Part shown: piece after piece, positions 59,858-64,000 of the stretch
How positions within the stretch are numbered: position 1 is the first letter of the stretch
Layout: every line of letters starts with the position of its first letter
NCBI RefSeq assembly: GCF_024494565.1
Contig: NZ_JANHDN010000003.1
Coordinates: forward strand, 186,001-250,000
Direction: 5' to 3'
Source: Halorubrum rutilum
GTDB lineage: Archaea > Halobacteriota > Halobacteria > Halobacteriales > Haloferacaceae
Length of the DNA: 64,000 nt
Position numbers and translations under genes: made by a program
The notes under the pieces: generated by a model
What the model was told of the DNA's origin: nothing
Database searches by the model: none
The model's input: only the letters and a program-made list of their open reading frames with translations

Positions 59858-60125
59858 GCGGTGGCGCGTGCCGATGAGCGCCCGGAGGGCGCGAATCGCA
59901 CGCGCGAGGGACGCGGCGAGCGAGGGCGACCGGAGGGAGTACCGAGCGAGCCGCGAGGCTGGGGAGGTGTGAGGTGCGGTCGCGGTGCTGTGCGGGTGGG
60001 GCTCAAAGGGGCAGCCGCGAGGACGAAGCACGGCGCAGCAAGCACCGCAGCGAAGGAGCGGTAGCGACTGAGCGAGGAGCGCAGCAAGCCGCGCGAGTCG
60101 TCGCGGCTGGGGCTTTGGAGGCCAT
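59858..60125 (-). repeat. Structured dispersed repeat, copy D
   Basis: On the minus strand it starts CTCCAAAGCCCCAGCC. The long stem is the weakest of the four: AGCCGCGA pairs perfectly, then one mismatch and three pairs; CAAAG/CTTTG are kept. The third hairpin GCGCCC-TCC-GGGCGC is perfect. No clear TATA box upstream. It fills the gap between the convergent aminotransferase and ferredoxin-reductase-like genes; this copy may be decaying. Confidence 0.75.
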
Positions 60126-60184
60126 CACCGTCGATCCACGGACAGCCACTCACGAATTGACGGCCGAAACGTCTCGAACCGCGT

Positions 60185-60829
60185 CTAACCGAAGTTCTCG
60201 ACCTTCGCGGCGTCGGCGTCGCCGCCGGCTGCCTCGACCGCGGCCTCGGCGTCGGCCACCAGATCGGCGAAGCCGTAGACGAAGACGGTCTCGCCCTCGC
60301 TTCCCGTCAGCGCCTCGGCGACCGCCTCGTCCAGCGCCTCGTCGGCGTCGAGGAGGTGGACCGCGGCCCCGCGCTTTTTTAAGCGATCCAAGCGGTCGGC
60401 GTGCGACACGTCGTCGTCGCGGTAGACCACTGCGGCCTCGGCCCCGTCGTCGAGCGCGCGCTCGGCGATGGCGACCGCCGGGCCGACGCCCGGCCCGCCC
60501 GCGATGACGACCGCGCGCGGCTCGCCGTCGTAGTGCTGGTCCCCGAACGGCCCGGAGAGCGTCATCTCCGTGCCCGCCTCGGCGCCGGCGAGGAACCCGG
60601 AAAAGTCGCCGCCCTCCTCGGGGTCGATCCCGACCGTGACCTCGAACGTGTCGCCGACGGTCGGCGACGAGAGGGTGTAGAAGCGGGCGACCGACTCGCC
60701 GTCGATCTCCGTGCCGAGCTTCACGAACTGCCCGGGTTCGGCGGCGAACCCGTCGGGCGCGTCGAACCGAAGGGCGTACGTGTCGCGGCCGACTGACTCG
60801 ACCGCGCTGACCGTCGCTGTCGTGTCCAT
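60185..60829 (-). CDS. Ferredoxin-NADP reductase-like FAD oxidoreductase
   Basis: A 214-residue FNR-fold protein: FAD-binding barrel with PGQFVKLGTEIDGESVARFYTLSSP, then the NAD(P) domain VVIAGGPGVGPAVAIAERAL and a C-terminal VFVYGFADLV. It is short, with no iron-sulfur domain, and ends in VENFG. It may shuttle electrons between NAD(P)H and a ferredoxin or flavodoxin. Start at MDTTATVSAV (60829). korAB, ferredoxin-linked, lies upstream but divergent. Confidence 0.85.
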   Translation of the reverse strand: MDTTATVSAVESVGRDTYALRFDAPDGFAAEPGQFVKLGTEIDGESVARFYTLSSPTVGDTFEVTVGIDPEEGGDFSGFLAGAEAGTEMTLSGPFGDQHYDGEPRAVVIAGGPGVGPAVAIAERALDDGAEAAVVYRDDDVSHADRLDRLKKRGAAVHLLDADEALDEAVAEALTGSEGETVFVYGFADLVADAEAAVEAAGGDADAAKVENFG

Positions 60830-61218
60830 ACGCCCGATCCGGTCGGCGGACACAAACGTGTTCCCGTCCGCGTCGGCGCCGCCCGTCGTCGAACGCGTGC
60901 GAGGCGCGACGAGCGCGACGACCGGACCCCGGAACGATCGGACTTCGAGTTATCCGGACTCCGGGCCGACCGGACACGGGGACGGACTCCGGAACGTCCG
61001 GACGCCCCCACAATAGTTCGACGAACGTCGAAAGTCAATGCGACGAAGTGGGTCGATCGTGAGGATTAGAGAAAACGAATGTCCAAATAATACCTATATA
61101 TTTCAGTTTACAAAATAATCTCGGCTATATTTGCAAATTGCTGACCGATCGTCCGAGAAGGCGTCGGTAGCTCCTTCCAGAAGTCTTTTGATGAGTCCGG
61201 CGAAAGCCCCGTCATAGC
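60830..61218. other. Divergent regulatory region upstream of korA
   Basis: No gene seen. Contains repeated CGGAC/GTCCGG words (about 60920-61005), the palindrome at 61017-61032, a very AT-rich patch with CTATATATTT at about 61093-61102, and a TATA-like TCTTTTGAT (about 61182-61190) 29-37 bases before korA. Confidence 0.5.
61017..61032. promoter_or_regulatory. Palindrome, candidate operator of korAB
   Basis: TTCGACG-AA-CGTCGAA: perfect seven-base arms with a two-base centre, between korA and the divergent reductase gene, about 187 bases upstream of korA. Confidence 0.4.
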
Positions 61219-62976
61219 ATGGCCGCGGACTTCAATTGGGCCGTCGGCGGAGAGGCCGGCGACGGCATCGACTCGACCGGGAAAATCTTCGCGCAAGCGC
61301 TCTCTCGGGCGGGTCGACACGTGTTCACGTCGAAGGACTTCGCCTCGCGGATCCGGGGCGGCTACACCGCGTATAAGGTGCGGACCTCCGTCGACAAGGT
61401 ACAGAGCGTCGTTGACCGGCTCGACGTGCTCATCGCGCTGACCCCGCGGACCATCGAGGAGAACCTCGACGAGCTCCACGAGGGGTCGGTGATCATCTAC
61501 GACGGCGAGCGGACCACGATGCAAGACGTCGAGATCCCCGAGGAGATGGTCGGGATCGACGTCCCGCTCAAGCGGCTCGCCGAGGAGGCCGGCGGGGCGA
61601 TCATGCGGAACGTCGTCGCGCTCGGCGCGGCCTGCGAGGTCGCCGAGTTCCCCATCGAGAACCTCGACTCCGCGCTGGAGAAGCGGTTCAAGGACAAGGG
61701 GCAAAAGCTCGTCGACAACAACAAGGAGGCCGCCCGCGCGGGGCGGTCGTACGTCGCCGACGAGTACGACCACGAGTTCGACTACGACCTGGAGACCACC
61801 GACGAGGACTACGTGCTCCTCAACGGCGACGAGGCCATCGGGATGGGCGCCATCGCGGCCGGCTGCCGCTTCTACGCCGGCTACCCGATCACGCCCGCGA
61901 CCGACGTGATGACGTACCTCACCGGCCGGATCGAGCACTTCGGCGGCCACGTCGTGCAGGCGGAAGACGAGCTCTCCGCGATCAACATGGCGCTGGGCGC
62001 GGCCCGCGGCGGCGCCCGCGCGATGACCGCGACCTCCGGCCCCGGGATCGACCTGATGACCGAGACGTTCGGGCTCATCGCCACCTCGGAGACGCCGCTC
62101 GTCATCTGTAACGTGATGCGCTCGGGCCCCTCGACGGGGATGCCGACGAAGCAGGAGCAGGGCGACCTGAACCAGATGCTGTACGGCGGCCACGGCGAGG
62201 TCCCCCGGTTCGTCCTCGCGCCGACGACGATCGACGAGTGCTTCTGGAAGACGGTCGAGGCGTTCAACCTCGCCGAGAAGTACCAGCTCCCGGTCTACCT
62301 CACCGCCGACCTCTCGATGGCGGTCACCGAGCAGACGTTCTCCCCGGACACCTTCGACATGGACGCGGTCGAGGTCGACCGCGGCTTCGTCGTCGACGAG
62401 GCCGACGTCGACGACCACACGAGCGACACCGACGGCTTCCAGCCCCACGAGATCACCGACGACGGGATCTCGCCGCGGGCGTTCCCCGGCACCGCCGACG
62501 GCGCGCACATGTCGACGGGCCTCGAACACGACGAGCAGGGCCGCCGGACCGAGGACACCGACATGCGCGTCGCGCAGGTCGACAAGCGCAACCGGAAGGT
62601 GGAGACGGCCCGCGAGCGCGAGGACTGGAGCCCGCGCGAGTTCGGCGACGCCGACGCCGACACGCTCGTGATCACGTGGGGGTCGAACGAGGGCGCGCTC
62701 GCTGAAGCGGTCGAGCTCCTCGACGACGAGGGGCGGGACGTGCGGGTGCTCTCGGTGCCGTACGTCTTCCCGCGACCGGACCTCTCCGAGGCCGTCGCGG
62801 CCGCGGAGAACGTCGTGGTGGTGGAGTGCAACGAGCGGGGACAGTTCGCGGACCTCGTCGAGCACGACGTGCTCGAACGGGTCGACCGCGTCAACAAGTA
62901 CAACGGCGTGCGGTTCAAGGCCGACGAACTCGCAGCGGAGATCAAAGCGACCCTCACGGAGGGGGTGGAGGCGTAA
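61219..62976 (+). CDS. korA: 2-oxoacid:ferredoxin oxidoreductase alpha subunit
   Basis: A 585-residue fused gamma-alpha chain: residues 1-190 are the gamma domain (VGGEAGDGIDSTGKIFAQAL, SRIRGGYTAYKVR), the rest the alpha domain with AGYPITPATDVM, VVQAEDELSAINMALGAARG and SGPGIDLMTE, plus a C-terminal domain LVITWGSNEGALAEA. Together with the beta subunit it oxidatively decarboxylates a 2-oxoacid (2-oxoglutarate most likely, pyruvate possible), making acyl-CoA and reduced ferredoxin. Three bases separate it from korB. Confidence 0.95.
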   Translation: MAADFNWAVGGEAGDGIDSTGKIFAQALSRAGRHVFTSKDFASRIRGGYTAYKVRTSVDKVQSVVDRLDVLIALTPRTIEENLDELHEGSVIIYDGERTTMQDVEIPEEMVGIDVPLKRLAEEAGGAIMRNVVALGAACEVAEFPIENLDSALEKRFKDKGQKLVDNNKEAARAGRSYVADEYDHEFDYDLETTDEDYVLLNGDEAIGMGAIAAGCRFYAGYPITPATDVMTYLTGRIEHFGGHVVQAEDELSAINMALGAARGGARAMTATSGPGIDLMTETFGLIATSETPLVICNVMRSGPSTGMPTKQEQGDLNQMLYGGHGEVPRFVLAPTTIDECFWKTVEAFNLAEKYQLPVYLTADLSMAVTEQTFSPDTFDMDAVEVDRGFVVDEADVDDHTSDTDGFQPHEITDDGISPRAFPGTADGAHMSTGLEHDEQGRRTEDTDMRVAQVDKRNRKVETAREREDWSPREFGDADADTLVITWGSNEGALAEAVELLDDEGRDVRVLSVPYVFPRPDLSEAVAAAENVVVVECNERGQFADLVEHDVLERVDRVNKYNGVRFKADELAAEIKATLTEGVEA

Positions 62977-62979
62977 CCA

Positions 62980-63843
62980 ATGAGCTCAGACATCCGATTC
63001 ACCGACTTCAAGTCCGACAAGCAGCCGACCTGGTGCCCGGGATGCGGCGACTTCGGCACCATGAACGGCATGATGAAGGCGCTCGCGGAGACGGGCAACG
63101 ACCCCGACAACACCTTCGTCGTCGCCGGCATCGGCTGCTCCGGCAAGATCGGTACGTACATGCACAGCTACGCGCTCCACGGCGTTCACGGACGCGCGCT
63201 CCCGGTCGGGACCGGCGTCAAGATGGCCCGGCCCGACATCGAAGTGATGGTCGCCGGCGGCGACGGCGACGGCTACTCCATCGGCGCGGGCCACTTCGTC
63301 CACGCCGTCCGGCGCAACGTCGACATGACGTACGTCGTGATGGACAACCGGATCTACGGGCTGACGAAGGGGCAGGCGTCGCCCACCTCGCGCGACGACT
63401 TCGAGACCTCGACGACCCCGGACGGACCGAAGCAGCCGCCCGTCAACCCGCACGCGCTGGCGCTGGCGTCGGGCGCGACGTTCATCGCCCAGTCGTTCTC
63501 CTCCGACGCGCTCCGCCACCAGGAGATCATCCAGAAGGCGGTCGAGCACGACGGGTTCGGCTTCGTGAACGTCTACTCGCCGTGCGTCACGTTCAACGAC
63601 GTCGACACCTACGACTACTTCCGCGACTCGCTCGTCGACCTGAAGGAGGAGGACCACGACCCGTCGGACAGGGACGCCGCGAAGGACGTGATCCTCGACT
63701 CCGAGCAGGAGTACCAGGGCGTCATCTACCAGGACGAGGAGTCGGTGCCGTACCACGAGCAGCACGGCGTCGACGAGGACATGTCCGTCATCCCGGACGG
63801 CGCGCCCGAGGGCGCGACGGACCTCGTCCGCGAGTTCTACTGA
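62980..63843 (+). CDS. korB: 2-oxoacid:ferredoxin oxidoreductase beta subunit
   Basis: A 287-residue TPP-binding beta chain: the WCPGCGDFGTMNG cysteines and C in GIGCSGKIG bind the 4Fe-4S cluster; GGDGDGYSIGAGHFVHAVRRN is the thiamine-diphosphate/magnesium motif, followed by VVMDNRIYGLTKGQASPTS. A 4Fe-4S electron exit to ferredoxin fits archaeal KorB. Co-translated with korA. Confidence 0.96.
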   Translation: MSSDIRFTDFKSDKQPTWCPGCGDFGTMNGMMKALAETGNDPDNTFVVAGIGCSGKIGTYMHSYALHGVHGRALPVGTGVKMARPDIEVMVAGGDGDGYSIGAGHFVHAVRRNVDMTYVVMDNRIYGLTKGQASPTSRDDFETSTTPDGPKQPPVNPHALALASGATFIAQSFSSDALRHQEIIQKAVEHDGFGFVNVYSPCVTFNDVDTYDYFRDSLVDLKEEDHDPSDRDAAKDVILDSEQEYQGVIYQDEESVPYHEQHGVDEDMSVIPDGAPEGATDLVREFY

Positions 63844-64000
63844 CGGCGCCGCCCGTTCTTCCGACCCGTCTTCCGCGATCGGCGACCGCGGCGACCGCCG
63901 GTATTCCGACCTCCATCGATCGCCAAATTTCGGCGACCCAGCCGGGTCACGGCCCGTTCCCGACCGGTTTCAGCAAGCCTAATTACGTGGGTCCGAATTA
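63844..64000. other. Intergenic region at right edge
   Basis: No gene start seen before the window ends. AATTACG near 63980 may be part of the next gene's promoter. Confidence 0.3.

Overview
The window is high-GC archaeal DNA from a halophilic archaeon. Predicted proteins are strongly acidic, promoters are TATA boxes 25-35 bases before start codons with little or no leader (leaderless transcripts), and several small cysteine-rich proteins belong to haloarchaeal families. The tRNA has an archaeal layout without encoded CCA. A Halorubrum-like member of the Haloferacales is my best guess, from style rather than from any database match.

Layout. 1-5351: end of an alkaline-phosphatase-fold gene, an HNH-like zinc protein, a membrane protein, a decayed lipoprotein gene, and an 800-residue PGF-CTERM surface protein whose first half is AT-rich and second half GC-rich. 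5749-15584: large glutamate synthase, a GAF histidine kinase, then the divergent purine pair purNH (a PurN-PurH fusion) and purB. 15680-23237: zinc ribbon, membrane proteins including two tandem YdjM-like paralogs, a phytoene-desaturase-type enzyme, a LOV-like PAS protein without the photoactive cysteine, a VOC protein, an alpha/beta hydrolase, tRNA-Ala(GGC) and a SRPBCC protein. 23272-27142: a probable MITE with 9-base target duplication, M42 peptidase, MTH865 protein, J-domain protein and phosphoesterase. 27188-29163: amidohydrolase plus DUF59 protein, a pair that resembles one found beside bacterial propane monooxygenases.

29336-45470 is a carbohydrate island: GH3 beta-glucosidase, TrmB-type regulator, PfkB sugar kinase, a complete ABC sugar importer (ATPase, two permeases, Tat lipoprotein binding protein), aldo/keto reductase, GH68 levansucrase-type enzyme, GH32 fructan/sucrose hydrolase with an extra N-terminal domain, and a zinc alcohol dehydrogenase. 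The likely theme is import and breakdown of sucrose or fructans, with fructose phosphorylated by the PfkB kinase.

45537-64000: an orphan E1-alpha subunit, an amine-oxidase-like flavoprotein, a threonine-synthase-like protein that lacks the PLP lysine, SDR, GNAT, pyrimidine salvage (cdd, udp), an NDH-2-like flavoprotein, a winged-helix regulator, arginase, PHP protein, aminotransferase, a ferredoxin-reductase-like protein, and korAB (2-oxoacid:ferredoxin oxidoreductase).

The most interesting non-genic signal is a repeat of about 250 bases present in four intergenic copies (11878-12126, 23557-23806, 48662-48916, 59858-60125). Its hairpin arms differ in sequence between copies but remain complementary, including a paired A-to-G / T-to-C change, which points to a conserved RNA or single-strand DNA structure. 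A second, shorter hairpin repeat occurs at 22397-22489 and 57031-57073. No CRISPR array, rRNA or intact transposase gene was seen.
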